64,000 nt of DNA. Source: Trachythela sp. YZ-2020 (taxonomy: Eukaryota > Cnidaria > Anthozoa > Malacalcyonacea > Clavulariidae). Shown here piece by piece: positions 1-11,385 of this stretch (position 1 is its first letter; each line of letters opens with the position of its first letter). Position numbers and translations under genes: made by a program. The stretch is from positions 186,001-250,000 of the forward strand of contig JADLSH010000279.1 in NCBI GenBank assembly GCA_016169945.1. The letters run 5' to 3'. The notes beneath the pieces are model-generated. The model worked only from the letters and a program-made list of their open reading frames with translations. It was not told where the DNA came from and made no database searches.

Positions 1-999
1 ATCAAAATGATAAAAGCTTATAAAATAGTAAACGTAAAACGAAAATTCCCAAAACTCCCAAATCTTTCTGACAACACCACGTCTCCCGAACAGTCTAGAT
101 AAAACATTTTGTATTAATTCTATCTATTTTCTTTAGAGAGATATTTTTACCGTAATAGTTATTAAAATCATGTTTAACAGTGTCACAGCGTATAAATAAC
201 ATGCAATTTGACTTGGCATTTATATAGTCAACGTCGTTGTTATATAGTTTGCTTTTTGTTCACTTGTCTAACTAATTCATCTTCAAGTTTTACTTCAACT
301 CTGGAGTATACATTGAAAAGACAAATTTTGTGAAAATTTATCTATCCTCTATAAAGGCATATAGACATTTTTCCAATATAAATATATAATTTGCGTGCAG
401 CATAGCCGGTGAAATATACGAGGAAATATATTTCGTTCGCTTTCTAATAAGTCTGTGGCCGTGAATAAAATAATAAATAGTAAAGCACTCATGCATATGC
501 TGATATTGAGGGAATCACAGACTGCATGCAAACGAAAATAATTTAATTAGTAATTAATATAAACACTGTTTACAGTGCTATTTATAGAAAGCACTAGACT
601 CATGCAAATGCTTCCGCTTTAAAGGAAATGTCCTTTCGAATGAAATTTTGAAAAAACCAAGGATAAAGTCATTTGGTACAATTACACACTGAACAATTAA
701 TTACAAGCGCAAATAATTCAGTCATTCAAATAATTTATATTTAAGAGTTGCAAGAAATTACAGCTGTGTTACAGCTGTGTTATTGCTGTAACTCTAAATA
801 TTTAAATTCGAGTGTAAAAATGACTCTTTAGTGTAAAATGACTCTGATCAGATCCTTCTATGCTAAACGTGCATATATTGCTTAATCCATACCGTATTCA
901 TTTGCCTATATGATCAGTACTTTACCCCATGAACTTTGCACTATCCTTGGGATCTCTGAGTTGATTTATTGGTATCATTTGAAAGAATAACTTCTCTTC
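1..999. other. AT-rich spacer, no gene recognised
   Basis: No domain-bearing reading frame, RNA gene or terminal repeat was recognised. The only local pattern is a short duplicated ACAGCTGTGTT near 761-780. Confidence 0.5.
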
Positions 1000-1007
1000 T
1001 ATGTACT

Positions 1008-1347
1008 CAGGGCCATCCCTACGGGGGGGTTTGGGGGGTGTCACCCCACCCCCAGAAATTCTATTTGGAAAATTCAGTCTGCAGAAGTGCGATTTGAGTC
1101 GGCACAAAAAATATTTTTGATGACCAACACATAAAACGGAAATTTTGCCCGCACAACCAGGAATAGAAAAACGAAAAACGTCGACCAAAAAAAGTTTTTT
1201 TATGACAACGAAAAAAATAATTATTGTCCAACGCTCCCGACCAAGAAATGATCGCCAACTTCGGGCTGTAGTCAGTACAAGTTCGTTTGGCAGTCGGTTG
1301 AAAGCACCTTACACCCCCCCCTGATACATTTTCTGAGAACGGCCCTG
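1008..1347. mobile_element. hAT-type MITE with 8-bp TSD
   Basis: The 340-bp element starts CAGGGCC and ends GGCCCTG, and is flanked by the exact 8-bp duplication TATGTACT at 1000-1007 and 1348-1355. A short CAGGG terminus plus an 8-bp TSD is typical of the hAT superfamily. The interior holds G-runs near the left end and C-runs near the right end. It encodes no transposase; the short overlapping minus-strand frames inside it look like chance. Confidence 0.85.
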
Positions 1348-1355
1348 TATGTACT

Positions 1356-1796
1356 GGTACGATTTTTTTTATTTAAAACTATACACGACCCCATCATATT
1401 TTAAAGCTAATTTCCAGGCCGTCTGCAGTGACCCGAAAAAAAATAGGTCAAAACATATGCAAATTATTCGCCCTAAAAACATCAAATAACCCATATAAAT
1501 GAATTATTGGCATACCAATAAAGATTTTATTGCTTCCTGCAATTGAATTAGATAATGGGATAGAGATCAGTGCTGGGATCACGCCAGAGGAATTTCCCAG
1601 GAATTTCTGATCACATGATTGTAATGCGAGGGAAAACGGATAGGGGTGTCGGTATTTTCTGGTGTCGAATGTGAGATCGATTCATTCTGCTCTGCACGTC
1701 GACTACAGTTCACGACTGATCTATACAGCTATTATAATAAAGTTATACAGGTATTGTTCAATTTATTATCCTGTTTTAAATTCTTTATTATAGTCA
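1356..1796. other. Spacer upstream of the hydrolase ORF
   Basis: No gene is seen. It could hold the 5' terminal repeat of the Ngaro/DIRS element, but no matching copy was found downstream in this window. Confidence 0.3.
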
Positions 1797-2406
1797 TTGT
1801 TTATCATGTTGGGGTCTGCTACTAAGATTCTTGTTCTTGGCCACTCTTTTGTATGCCGTTTGCGTGAGGATTTAAGCGCGCAGTTTGACCCACGTGCCAG
1901 TGAAAATTTTAATCTTCCTGAGTCGGGATTTATTCAATTGCAGGCCACGGGTGGGCGTACAGTGGATAAGACCATAAAGCATGACCTAACGTTTGTGCAG
2001 CAGTTCCAACCTGAGATACTTATTTTAGAAATTGGAACCAATGACCTTTCAAGTTGCGCCGCAGAGGTGGTGGGCTCTAACATTGATGATCTTGCGCGCC
2101 TTTTCCGCGACCAATATAATGTCCGTGTGGTTGGCGTTTGCCAAGTAATCAATCGTAATATTCCCTATTTAGCAGACACCAGACCATGGCTTTAACGCCA
2201 AAGCCGCTCGTTTGCGGCAATACTTGTCAGTTGTGCTCTGCGATGAACCCGATGAACCCGGTATTTTTCTGTGGGAACATCGCGACTTTTTCAACCCCAG
2301 TCGGGTGTTACTTGCCAAGGATGGCGTGCATTGCAATGCAAAAGGACAGTATTGCCTTTATCGTAGCTATCGGGGGGCTATTTTGAAAGCAATTGAAAAA
2401 TTTTAA
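1797..2406 (+). pseudogene. SGNH/GDSL hydrolase-like ORF, frameshifted
   Basis: The first frame (1797-2195) carries the SGNH blocks GHSFV at residues 15-19 and GTND at residues 80-83. The last block (DGVHCN, supplying the Asp-His pair) lies in another frame at 2212-2406, so a frameshift near 2195-2212 splits one hydrolase of about 200 residues. SGNH-type hydrolase ORFs are known passengers of Ngaro-type tyrosine-recombinase retroelements, and a Ngaro/DIRS gag and pol lie just downstream, which suggests membership of that element or of a neighbouring copy. Expected activity is ester hydrolysis by a Ser-Asp-His triad. All catalytic blocks survive, but the frame is broken. Position 5' of gag is not what I would assume for this ORF, so its assignment to the same copy is uncertain. 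Confidence 0.7.
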
Positions 2407-3177
2407 GTTCAGCCCTAAATAATACTTTATACTGATTTTTATCATCATTCTACATTATTTAATTATCGACAAATTTCTGTACATGTATCGTGATATTGTT
2501 AGCGTTGTGCTATTGATACTATTTTGTATTTTCCCCATATTTATGTATCATATGTTTTATATTTGGTAGTTCCCATTGATGTGCAGTTTTTATGTTCATG
2601 AAGTAATTTCATGTTTTTATGGGCTAGAGCAACTCGACTGTTTTCAGATGCTCACGTTGAGATTTCAACATTGGTTTTTTCTGCACAAGGCAATTTCATG
2701 CAAGTTGGCAAATTATATATACGTAGATGTGATAAATCTGTTTTATTGTACGGTATTAGACGGATGTAATTTGTCCTGTTTGGCATTCATTTATGAATTT
2801 CAGTGTCTTCGTCTGTATAAGCCTACCTATATATAAGGTGCCACCGCTTCTGTGTTAGAAAAAATACATGTCTAAGTGGGATGGAGCGTTAATCGTTATC
2901 AGATGCCCACGGTTGAAATCGAGATATTGTGAGATAGAGCGGCTTGTTGTTTTCAGATTGCCCGAATTTTTTAATATTGTGCAGCATTTATATGGAATAT
3001 TCAATTTGCGGATACCTTTGTTGTATGCCATGATTATTCTGCTGCGTTGTGTTGTGTCCTTGTGTACATGTTACGATTACATTTCATATTCTGACAATTC
3101 TTAATATGTGTTCGATTGTGTCCAAGCACAATTGATGGGGTGAACTAAATTGTTGCATTTTTCGTTCTTTTAGTCTT
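2407..3177. other. T-rich spacer between hydrolase and gag
   Basis: Two short frames (2576-2836, 2868-3104) are Cys/Leu/Tyr-rich and show no recognisable domain. I regard the stretch as noncoding. Confidence 0.4.
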
Positions 3178-4188
3178 TTGTTTCAGAATATGCCTGCTAC
3201 ATGCCCAAGTACTCGAGTACAGCGACGAGCCCAGCCGATTGCACCGCGTTATGCAGCGTCTCGCCGCCGTGCACCATCAACAGCAACAATTCCAGCACCT
3301 GTGGCCGTTGAAGAAAGCGTGGATCGTCCTCTCGCCTTGGTTGATACACCATCGGCATCTACGGGACCAGCTTTGTCCGACACTGCATTCCAACAGATCG
3401 TCTCGCAGGCTGTCTTCGCGTCATTAAATGTGGCCAATGGGTCCACAGCATCTACAGTGGAGACGCGGGAATTGTCTGTCGTGGTGTCAGGTATTGTTTC
3501 ACCATCAGCAGATGCTACAACGCAGGGGCATGTAGCATCTGCTGTAGCGCATATTTCAGGTGAGAATCTTGTTCAAGTCTCACAACCTGCTTCGTCGGGT
3601 TTGTCAAATTTTGTTTCCGTCAGTGTGGCAATTGACGCCCAGGTTAGCGCCAAAACGGTTCCCCTTTGCCAACTTTGTCCTTGGAACCATCCCAAAATAC
3701 AAAACCAATTGTAAATATCGATGCGTGGACCTCCGCATTTCAAGTTTTTGTAGGGGTTTACACTGGGAAATATCCCATGGAGGATGAAATATGGTGAAGT
3801 TGTTCGGGATTTGGCCGCACACGGGGCTGACTGGCGTTTTTATGACACACAATTTCGCCAATTGCGTTACACTAATCCATCCGAAATGACTTGGGGTTAA
3901 ACCTACTGGGAACTTTGGATCAGTGCGCAAAATTTTAACAATTCGTGTTACCAAAAGCCTCAATCTATGCGCAATAATTCTACGTCTTCTTTTGTCGGAC
4001 CATTTGTTCCCAAAGGGTTTTGTAGAAAGTTTCACCGGGGGACTGACTGCCATGGTTGCAATTTCAAGCACCAATGTTTTAAATGTGGCGTAGTTCACCC
4101 AGCAACTAGGTGTAATTTTCGTGCCTCAAGACCTACCTCAGCTCCCTCTGCGGTCAAGTCCCGCGCTCCCAACACCAGTTCAAATTGA
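3178..4188 (+). pseudogene. Ngaro/DIRS-type gag ORF, frameshifted
   Basis: The N-terminal part (3178-3714) is a low-complexity Ala/Ser/Thr/Val-rich protein of 178 aa with an Arg-rich start. The C-terminal part (3967-4188) has a zinc-knuckle-like array with the spacing CRKFHRGTDCHGC, CFKC and HPATRC, the pattern seen at the end of DIRS/Ngaro gag proteins. Between them (3715-3966) the coding sequence is broken. In the family this protein packages element RNA. The pol frame overlaps the gag stop: a frame from about 4148 runs through PTPVQIDKL and is interrupted at 4219 by the MULE. Confidence 0.75.
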
Positions 4189-4210
4189 CAAACTTATACC
4201 TTTATTATGT

Positions 4211-4219
4211 GGCTACGAT
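4211..4219. repeat. 9-bp TSD of the MULE (left copy)
   Basis: GGCTACGAT is repeated exactly at 17838-17846. It lies in the Ngaro pol frame as codons for G-Y-D. Confidence 0.9.
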
Positions 4220-4314
4220 GCAATTTTCCCTTTCGTAAACGGTCTTTGCCATCCCTGACAGTATTTGCCATCCCTGGCCAAATTGCATCTTGGGAACTCT
4301 CGAGTTTTCACCAC
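4220..4314 (+). repeat. Left TIR of the MULE
   Basis: It starts GCAATTTTCCC and ends TTTTCACCAC, and contains two tandem copies of a TTTGCCATCCCTG motif. It matches the right TIR in reverse complement with two mismatches. The transposase ATG lies 56 bp inside its inner edge, so the TIR probably doubles as promoter. Confidence 0.92.
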
Positions 4315-4369
4315 TTATCACCACGCTGTTCATGCGCGCTATTTTCTTGCGTGTAAAACAAATTCCAAA

Positions 4370-5131
4370 ATGTCATCGAAAAGATTGTCGAAAAGCAATT
4401 TAAATTTCGAGGGCTTTGACGATTTACTAGAGAGTGCGTTAAAGAAGGTCGACAGCCGTTTTAATTGTGAGAGACTGACAGAAGAAGAGAAACAGAAGTT
4501 TGAAATTTCTGCTTTGGAAAAGCTTCCCGAAGATTATGTTTATGAAGTCGGTGAATGTTATGGCACTGAATCGAAGTTTAAACTCAAGGTAACTACAGAG
4601 AATTTCTCATCTGAGAACTTGGGAGGATGGCTTGCTGAATTTCAAGCTCTTAATAATGTTACACTCAAGGTAAAGGCAAAGAAAAAGGAAACAAAAGGCT
4701 ATTCTGTGCAACACTACTACCGATGCCAGCATGACACCAGACGCTGGAGTCCCAGTAAGGATCCCCAGAGAAAACTGAAAATAAATCCAGCATCCAGGGT
4801 CAAAAATACAAACTGTCCATTTCAAATTGCAGTGAAGATAGATGGAGAACATAACTGTGTCATTGATATTGACTGGGAGCACAACCATTCTGTATGTTCT
4901 CTGGAATCATCCAATTTTAAGGAATTGTCAGCTGAGACTGTTGATGAAATCAAGAAACTGTATGAGCTGGGTGAAACACCATCAACAGCACACCAGATGT
5001 TTGTAAAGAAATTCAGAGAATCTTGTACAAATGACCTGGATTTCCATGTGAAGAAAGCTGATCGCTCCATGGTTCCCAGACGCAAAATTATTAATTATAT
5101 TATCAGAGTTCCAGTCTTGCTATATCAGTAG
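4370..5131 (+). CDS. MULE transposase, N-terminal DNA-binding exon
   Basis: I choose the ATG at 4370 (protein start MSSKRLSKSN). An in-frame ATG at 4265 lies inside the TIR and gives a leader that is mostly TIR sequence. The middle of the exon has a FAR1/WRKY-GCM1-like zinc-binding layout: YYRCQHD, then NCPFQIAV, then DWEHNHSV, the Cys-Cys-His-His pattern that precedes the catalytic core in many MULE transposases and binds the TIRs. The frame stays open to 5131, but no good GT donor is obvious at the end, and the segment that should hold the first catalytic Asp is not seen in 5132-5690. The gene is therefore probably internally deleted. Confidence 0.8.
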   Translation: MSSKRLSKSNLNFEGFDDLLESALKKVDSRFNCERLTEEEKQKFEISALEKLPEDYVYEVGECYGTESKFKLKVTTENFSSENLGGWLAEFQALNNVTLKVKAKKKETKGYSVQHYYRCQHDTRRWSPSKDPQRKLKINPASRVKNTNCPFQIAVKIDGEHNCVIDIDWEHNHSVCSLESSNFKELSAETVDEIKKLYELGETPSTAHQMFVKKFRESCTNDLDFHVKKADRSMVPRRKIINYIIRVPVLLYQ

Positions 5132-5694
5132 TACCCTGATGATAGCAATATTCTCAGAATCAACATTTTAATGCCTTATTGTTTGATTTCTTTTCAATTA
5201 CAATCATTTTCTAAAACAATCATACAGTAACCTTTTTTATTAAAATTGCAAAGATAATTTTCAACTGAGACTGTATATTCTCCACCATGGAATTACCAAT
5301 ACCTGACCAGATGGGGTTTTTGGATACCAGCTGTGAAAACCTTCGTATACTACAGGAATTACATGAATTTTGGTGCCATGAAACTAATGGTTAAATAACA
5401 TCCATTATGATTTGAAACATTTCATCAACAATCAATCTTTTTATCTCAAATACTAAATATTAAATTGTGCATCAGTGGCAAAAACCTCAGGTACAAATTT
5501 AAGTAACCACCACATTCAGTCTTCAAACTGAATGCAGATTTGTATTCATAAAAGACAATTTAGAAATTATCTGGGGTGACCTCCCCCCTGCACTGATGTG
5601 CTACTCATGTATTATTCATCTGTAAAGTAGTCATTCACCAGCCCACCAAGAATAAGATGTTGTCTCTGTTCACTTATCCATTTATGTTTTTTTT

Positions 5695-6470
5695 ACCTTT
5701 GAAGGTTTTTCCATGTTAAAGAAATGCTTACCTGAATATGCATTCTATGGTAATGGGGTCCTGATTGTGGTCCTGTGGTTACCCTCACCGACAACTGTCA
5801 GGAAGAAAGAAGTGCTCTGAAATCAATGTGGCCATCCACAAACATACTTTTGTGTACTTTTCACATACTTCAGCAAGTGTGGCGTTGGCTTTTAGACAAA
5901 AACCACAAGATCCCTCAAAGTGACAGGCCTGCTATCATGAGCCTTTTTAAAAAGGCTGTCTTGGCAGAGACAGAAGATCAGTTTGAAAAGTGCTACAATG
6001 ATCTCTATGATGAGTTAGAACCATATGAGAATGCTTCTGTATACTTCGAGGAACTTTATGCAGACAAGGAAGCATTTGCTCATTGTTATCGTTCTCATCT
6101 TCCAATCAGGGGTAATCATACCAACAATTTTGTAGAATCACAGTTTTTGGTTCTTAAGGATATTATTCTTAAACGGACTAAAGAATATAATGTTGTGGCC
6201 CTGCTTGAGCGACTCTTGGTAGATTCGGATGACCACTACAAAGAAAAACTACTGTCAATTGCTGATGGAAGTTTCGATGGTCACTTTCGAAGGCGATTTA
6301 GAGGTAAGAGCAAGACAAAGAAAGATGGTGGTCAAGGTTTTGTTGCTCCTACAGAAGATGAGCGACTGAGATTTGTAGAAACAGTTAAGACATATCCAAA
6401 CGATGTATTTGAAGTTGAAAGTCTTACGGGTGAGAGTATAAGGTATGTATACAGGTACATGAGCAGTTGA
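5695..6470 (+). CDS. MULE transposase, catalytic-core exon
   Basis: The exon carries the second half of the MULE DDE core: TDNCQEERSALKSMWP holds the second Asp, and CTFHILQQVWRWL is the family's C-x-x-H block. Further on, RGNHTNNFVES supplies a candidate catalytic Glu. Good coding runs from about 5770; the 5' part (GFSMLKKCLPEYAFYGNG) is in another frame, so there is a small indel near 5755. It joins the SWIM exon at 7107 across an intron of about 600 bp that contains a palindromic MITE. In the family this domain cuts and joins element ends. With the first Asp region missing, this copy is probably inactive. Confidence 0.82.
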
Positions 6471-6654
6471 TAATAGTACTGAATAAATACTGAATTTATT
6501 TTAGATCAAACTCCCTCTGAGAAATTAACTGGAAACAAATAAAAATATACAAATTTAGGCACAGTCAATAAAATGCATGGTTAGGAAACTTTTCAAAACA
6601 CAATAGAACTCACAGGAGTGTCAGCAGTGTGAAATATCCAAATGTTGTTGAGTC

Positions 6655-6771
6655 TCTCGCAAGCCTATAACGGTAGGATAAAACATTGACATTTCGACTA
6701 CTAACTTCTGATGAAGGACCTTTGCTCGAAACGTCAATGTTTTCTTCTACCATTTATACAGGCTTGCGAGA
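6655..6771. repeat. Palindromic MITE in the transposase intron
   Basis: Imperfect arms TCTCGCAAGCC...GGCTTGCGAGA enclose ACATTTCGA...TCGAAACGT near the centre. A related copy lies at 8583-8704. Confidence 0.65.
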
Positions 6772-7106
6772 AACCACAGATTGTTTGATTATCTTATACC
6801 GCTGCCTACGCTGAAGCTCTGTGTATAATATTCAGACTTTGCTATGTGAAAAATACAATACTGAGTCAACCGCCAACCCCCCCCCCCACCCCTACCATGT
6901 GTTGAGTTCTCCTTGAAAACAGTAAAAAAAATACTATTTCACAACTACAAATAATCAAAGTGACACAACCAAGGGTTCTGTACCCTTTTACTGGTACGGT
7001 AACTTTAGCTTTTTCACAAAATGTGGAGAACCCTGAGCATGTGTAAATGTTAATTATGATTATCTGAAGTATTCAAAAGGCTAATGGTATCTATTTCAAT
7101 CCTTAG

Positions 7107-7794
7107 ATACATTGTGGATATGTCAATTGGGGTATGCAGTTGTCCCAGAGGTAAGGATGGAGCACCTTGTAAGCACCAGTACCTCATATGGGCTACAAAT
7201 CTTGCCACTTGCATGAACTTTGTGCCAATTTCTAACCCAGATGAAAGAAGAAAATTGGCAGAAATTGCATTGGGTAGAACATTGCCACTGTCATATTATG
7301 CCTCTCTGCGTGAAGTGAGCAATGCTGCTACTGATGCACATGAATCTGTAGAAATTGAAGATTCACAACAACATACTGATGCAATTCCTATGGTCACCTC
7401 TGACGTAACTGCAGATGTACATGCCACTGCACCTGTTGATAGTAATGACAAAACAGAATTGACAAATAGTGCAATAACATCAGTTCAAAATGCTTGTAGT
7501 GCTCTTACAGGAATGCTGCAAAACTGTCAAGATTCCAAACTTTGCGAAGCTGCCATGAAATTTTCTGCAAGATTGACCAAATTATCTGGCTCAAGTTTGA
7601 TGAATGGGAAACTTGCTGCAGCTCTTTTTGACTTTGGACAAAGTGAGCTGACTAAAGGCAAAAATGGCAAGAAGATTAAAGTACAGCCAAACAGGAAACG
7701 AAAGTTGGGAAATGGCAGCCATCAAGCAGTTTCCAAAGGACGACCAGTGGCAATACATGCATTTGAAGTTCCGAGGAAAAAAGCAAAGTCATGA
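7107..7794 (+). CDS. MULE transposase, SWIM zinc-finger exon
   Basis: Acceptor TTAG at 7103-7106 is followed by a frame containing CSCPRGKDGAPCKHQYLIW, a SWIM finger (C-x-C-x(n)-C-x-H) characteristic of the C-terminus of MULE transposases such as MURA. Downstream is a Ser/Thr/Asp-rich linker, then a basic end with NRKRKLG and PRKKAKS that could act as a nuclear-localisation signal. Stop at 7795-7797. It is on the same strand and spaced as the last exon of the transposase gene. Confidence 0.82.
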
Positions 7795-8582
7795 CTTGGC
7801 ACGCAGTGTTCGTGAAAACCGGAATTGTTCAAAGAAGTCGGGCTCTCACGTTATGCGATCTAAGACAAGACATGTTTCAAAATAAAATAGGAGTATAAAA
7901 ACTAAGGGCCCCCTAAGCCCTTATATTGAATGAGGGTGATTAGATTTGAGTCCCAGGTCATCAGGGTACTGTACACATTTAATAGTTCAGAGTACTTCAT
8001 CATGCAAATATGATACAATATATTTATGAGAAACCTCACATTGTGTTGTCAACAGGTTATACATAAGTTAAATATGGAACTTATGTCCTGCAAGAAATTA
8101 TCTTCATTTATTAACATGAAGTCCTGAATATGAATTGTTACATTGCCACATTGAGTCTATAAATTGGATGTCTAGGCTATTTGGGTTTGAACTTGGGGTT
8201 TTCTCAGAATACATTGTATCACAGAAAATATGGCTTTTAAGCTCAGAGATATTCCAGCATAGTTTCTATTTTATTTACCTAGGTATAAATTCAAGTTGTA
8301 GTTTAGTAAAGTTAACACAGTACTATGCACAGTAAGATACTCTTCTCAGAATGACAATGTATAGTAAAACAATTGAAATATTTCCATAACTCTGGTACTA
8401 ATACACCATTTCAATGATTACATGTACAATATGGCACAACTCTTTCTTGGCCTAATAGCCTCATTTTCATACATGGCCAAGGAGTGAGTTATAATCTTTA
8501 AGTATATTCTGTACTATGCAGTTGTACTAAGTATCTACTGTACATGTAATTATGTAAATCCAAAAGTGATTGTTAGTCTCAA

Positions 8583-8704
8583 AAGCCTGTAATGATAAGA
8601 GAAAACACTGACTTTTCAAGCAAAGCCCTTTGTCAGATTAACTAATTATGACAAAGGGTCTTTGTTGGAAATGTCAATCTTCTCTATTATTGTTCCACGC
8701 TTGC
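8583..8704. repeat. Palindromic MITE, same family as 6655-6771
   Basis: It shares the AAGCCTGTAATGATAAGAGAAAACA arm type and the TTTGTCnGATTAACTAATTATGACAAA-like centre, with an imperfect reverse-complement arm ending TTGTTCCACGCTT. Confidence 0.55.
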
Positions 8705-8732
8705 ATGACTTACAATCACTTTTTGATTTATT

Positions 8733-9029
8733 AAGGGACCGGTCATAATTTATGGGGGGTGTAATTTAAAAAAATTACGACTGAAAATAGGCGACCCTCC
8801 CTTTGTTAAAGCTAAAAAAATTGTGACCCCACTTTTTGTTCATAACTGAAAACACATCTACCACCTCCTAAATGATGCTTAATATAAGAATGGACCTTTC
8901 AATAATTATTTTCCATAATTAATTGTATAATAACAGTTCAATATTTTGTGACCCCCTTGTTGAAGCTCAAAAAATTGTGACCCCCTTTTCCACCAACCCA
9001 CCCCCCTCATAAATTGTGACCAGTCCCTA
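8733..9029. mobile_element. MITE with AGGGACYGGTCA termini
   Basis: The left end AAGGGACCGGTCATAATTTA is mirrored by TAAATTGTGACCAGTCCCTA at the right end. Two inner copies of an AAAAAATTGTGACCCC motif lie in the right half, with a related one in the left half. No coding sequence. A sequence starting AAGGGACTGGTCATAAAG near 55659 looks like a related end. Confidence 0.6.
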
Positions 9030-9151
9030 ACACATGTCTCATGTTTGTATTTATCTAAAACATCTGCATATACACTGTAATACACTGTTTAAATCAGTTT
9101 CAATAATCATTATCGGAAGTGTGGGTGTCGCCCAGACTGCAGAGTTGGGCA

Positions 9152-9487
9152 CTTTTCGACGAGATATCGGGTGCGGAAAATCTTGAAAATGCGGGTGCGC
9201 AAATAGGTCACCGAGCGCACCTGGGTGCGCGCGTAGGTGCGGCTGTCACGCGTGCAGTAGATGTTTTGCAAGCAGTTTGATTACTATTATTGACAAACTA
9301 CAAGATTCAAATGTAACACAAAGCTTACAATATTGATTGCAAGAACTTCGCAAGATGTGAATATATAATGAGATTTATACTGAGTTTACATGACGTTTCC
9401 CGTATTAATCCGCTGATAAAAGGTGATCACGGGCCCGGCCCGGCGTCAATCGTCATGGCTGATGCACATGAATAATGAGTCGCGGCG
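9152..9487 (+). promoter_or_regulatory. CpG-rich subterminal region and likely promoter
   Basis: A local CG-rich island, unlike the AT-rich surroundings, with repeats of GGGTGCG/GGTGCGG at about 9166-9235 and a GC block GGGCCCGGCCCGG near 9430. It lies directly before the ATG at 9488, so it plausibly serves as both promoter and transposase-binding zone. Confidence 0.45.
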
Positions 9488-9772
9488 ATGGCTGACGATA
9501 AAGATGCAAATGGTATGTTAATTTATACAATAATTTGATTTATATTGCTTAATACAGATCTAAGATCTTGTCTAATTTTAAGTCACAATTATTTTTAGCA
9601 CTTGAAGTTGAAGAAGCCAATCTTTGTTGGGTATGCAACACAGAAGTCGGCAGCGCACATCAATGTGTGTCATGCAAACATTTTGTTCACATATTCTGTG
9701 GTGAACCACTGGAGAGTCAAGATGAAGGATACGGTCAGAAGTTAAACTGTGCTCGCTGTCTCAAACAAAAAG
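9488..9772 (+). CDS. hAT-like gene exons 1-2: PHD-type zinc finger
   Basis: Exon 1 (9488-9512) starts MADDKDAN and ends at a GT donor. Exon 2 (9599-9772) joins in phase and encodes a C4HC3 finger: CWVC, CVSC, HIFC, CARC. The Cys/His spacing is PHD-like rather than RING. PHD fingers usually bind histone tails or act as protein-binding modules; here it is the N-terminal domain of a transposase-like protein. The donor AAAG|GTAGAT at 9772/9773 leaves one base that joins exon 3 in frame, which supports the model. Confidence 0.72.
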
Positions 9773-10260
9773 GTAGATTTGAGGTTTGAATGATGCTTAT
9801 AAATCCAAAGCTGAATTGGTCAAGGCTTCAAGCAATGCTGCAATGGGCGCACAGCTGAGTCGTAGCTGACAGCTGCGTCACATGATTGTGCCACGGCGCG
9901 CATCATTTACTTCCGCTGTAGTAAAAAGTCAAATAGGCACACAATATGTACATGTGTCTGCTGAGACGTGTTAACATTAACAAAAACAGATACAATTAGA
10001 TTGAAAAAAGTTCACGCCTCTGGTTATACTACCTAGTACCTTCTAAACAAATTGGGAGTTTTAACATGTTACATACAGTATGTTAACATTCACTTCCTTG
10101 TAATTGTAATTGTCATGCCTAATATCCCAATTTGTTCGCCACAGTCCACACCAAGAAGTACATGTGCATGTGCAACACTTGGTGCTTTCTTCACTATTAT
10201 GTGCATGATTTTTTACATATCTGCCAGATTATCATCAACCTACCACCTTACAATTTCTAG

Positions 10261-11385
10261 ACACCCCGGAGACACTGGTACCTAAAGAAAAGCATGATCC
10301 TTGGTCTGCATTTAAGAGGGCATCAGTTTGTAGTGGCAAGAATCCTGTTGCAAAGAAACCAAGAAAAGATGAGCCTACCAAGAGCAGTAGTAAAGGAATA
10401 CCTGATCCACATATATGCCTGGAATGTGGTTGTGAAATATCAAGGGGGCGAGATTACAACAAAAAACATCCTGAACAACCACGAGAACGTTATGCAGAGC
10501 AGATTGTTCCAAAAAACCACGAACTTGCCAGAAAACTTGTAGCAGAACGTATAGCCAAGGAGACTAGTGCCCTTCAATCATCAGCAACGAAGACTCCATC
10601 AACAATCACCCTAAATGTCACTGATGTAGGCAGTAAAAAAAATGTTACAGATCGTAGTATCCAAAAATCCCTACAGAGTTTTGTGGTAGCTGAGGAGAAA
10701 CCAGAGGTGTCACCAGTGGAGCAGATGCAGGGTGACATTAATCATATTTTAGTGATGCTAGAATCTTTGACTCTCCCAGAGAAGGACAAGAAACATGGTG
10801 AAATTAATGTCAATCATGATGTGACTGCTGTAATAACTGCCTCAAATCTGCTGGAAGTTAAGCATCCGGATGTTGTTGTTGACATCTTAGAAGATGGATG
10901 TAAGGTTACATGCCACCCTTGTCAGCAGTTCCAGTTGGCTCAACAAAAGAAGTATTTGTAAGTATAGCATATAGCTAGTCAAAGTGTACATAATATTATA
11001 TTATATTATTCTTGGTGGAGATGTCAACAATTTGTATTTTCTTACAGGAAGCCAAGCAGTTCATGGGGAAGTGGTCTTTTTTTGAGAAGGAAAAAACAGA
11101 GAAATTGATGAATGGAAACAACCAACAATGGTACAGCTTGAAAAGTGCTTTGATTGAGCATCTTGGATGCAGCTCTATTCATAGTGGAGGCCAGGAGCAT
11201 TTTAAGGCGAAGAAATACAGCATGAAAGAACAGAAAACACTGAAGAGAATCAACGATGTGAACACTAACCTTGTGAGCGCAGCCATACAAGCATGTAAAA
11301 TGAAGTCTGCAGGATTGTCTTATGAACACCTCATTGGCCTCCTTTCAGCCTGTGGTGCTGATATTGGAGATATTGGTCATGGCAG
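10261..11385 (+). CDS. hAT-like gene exons 3-4: linker and Cys motifs
   Basis: Exon 3 (10261-10957) follows acceptor TTCTAG. It encodes a Lys/Ser-rich region, then CLECGC and KNHELARKLV, ending in a CHPCQQFQLAQQKKYL block. Exon 4 (11048-11385) follows CTTACAG and encodes WYSLKSALIEHLGC and a helical LVSAAIQACKMKSAGLSYEH block. The splice phase predicts a frame that must shift by one base in the A-run near 11090 to reach the conserved blocks, so there is either a real indel or an assembly error. I infer this is the non-catalytic N-terminal half that precedes the RNase H-like core. Confidence 0.6.

Noticed and set aside
922..1258. Two overlapping minus-strand frames of 65-88 aa
   Set aside because: They lie inside the hAT MITE, overlap each other and show no domain.
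4265..4369. Upstream in-frame ATG for the MULE transposase
   Set aside because: It lies within the TIR; the leader it adds is TIR-encoded. The ATG at 4370 gives a normal-looking start.
9124..9139. CAGAGTTGGGCA as the exact terminus of the nested element with flanks CCAGACTG/CAGTCTGG as TSD
   Set aside because: Those flanks are reverse complements, not direct repeats. Extending the TIR to CCAGACTG gives an exact 8-bp direct TSD GGTGTCGC.
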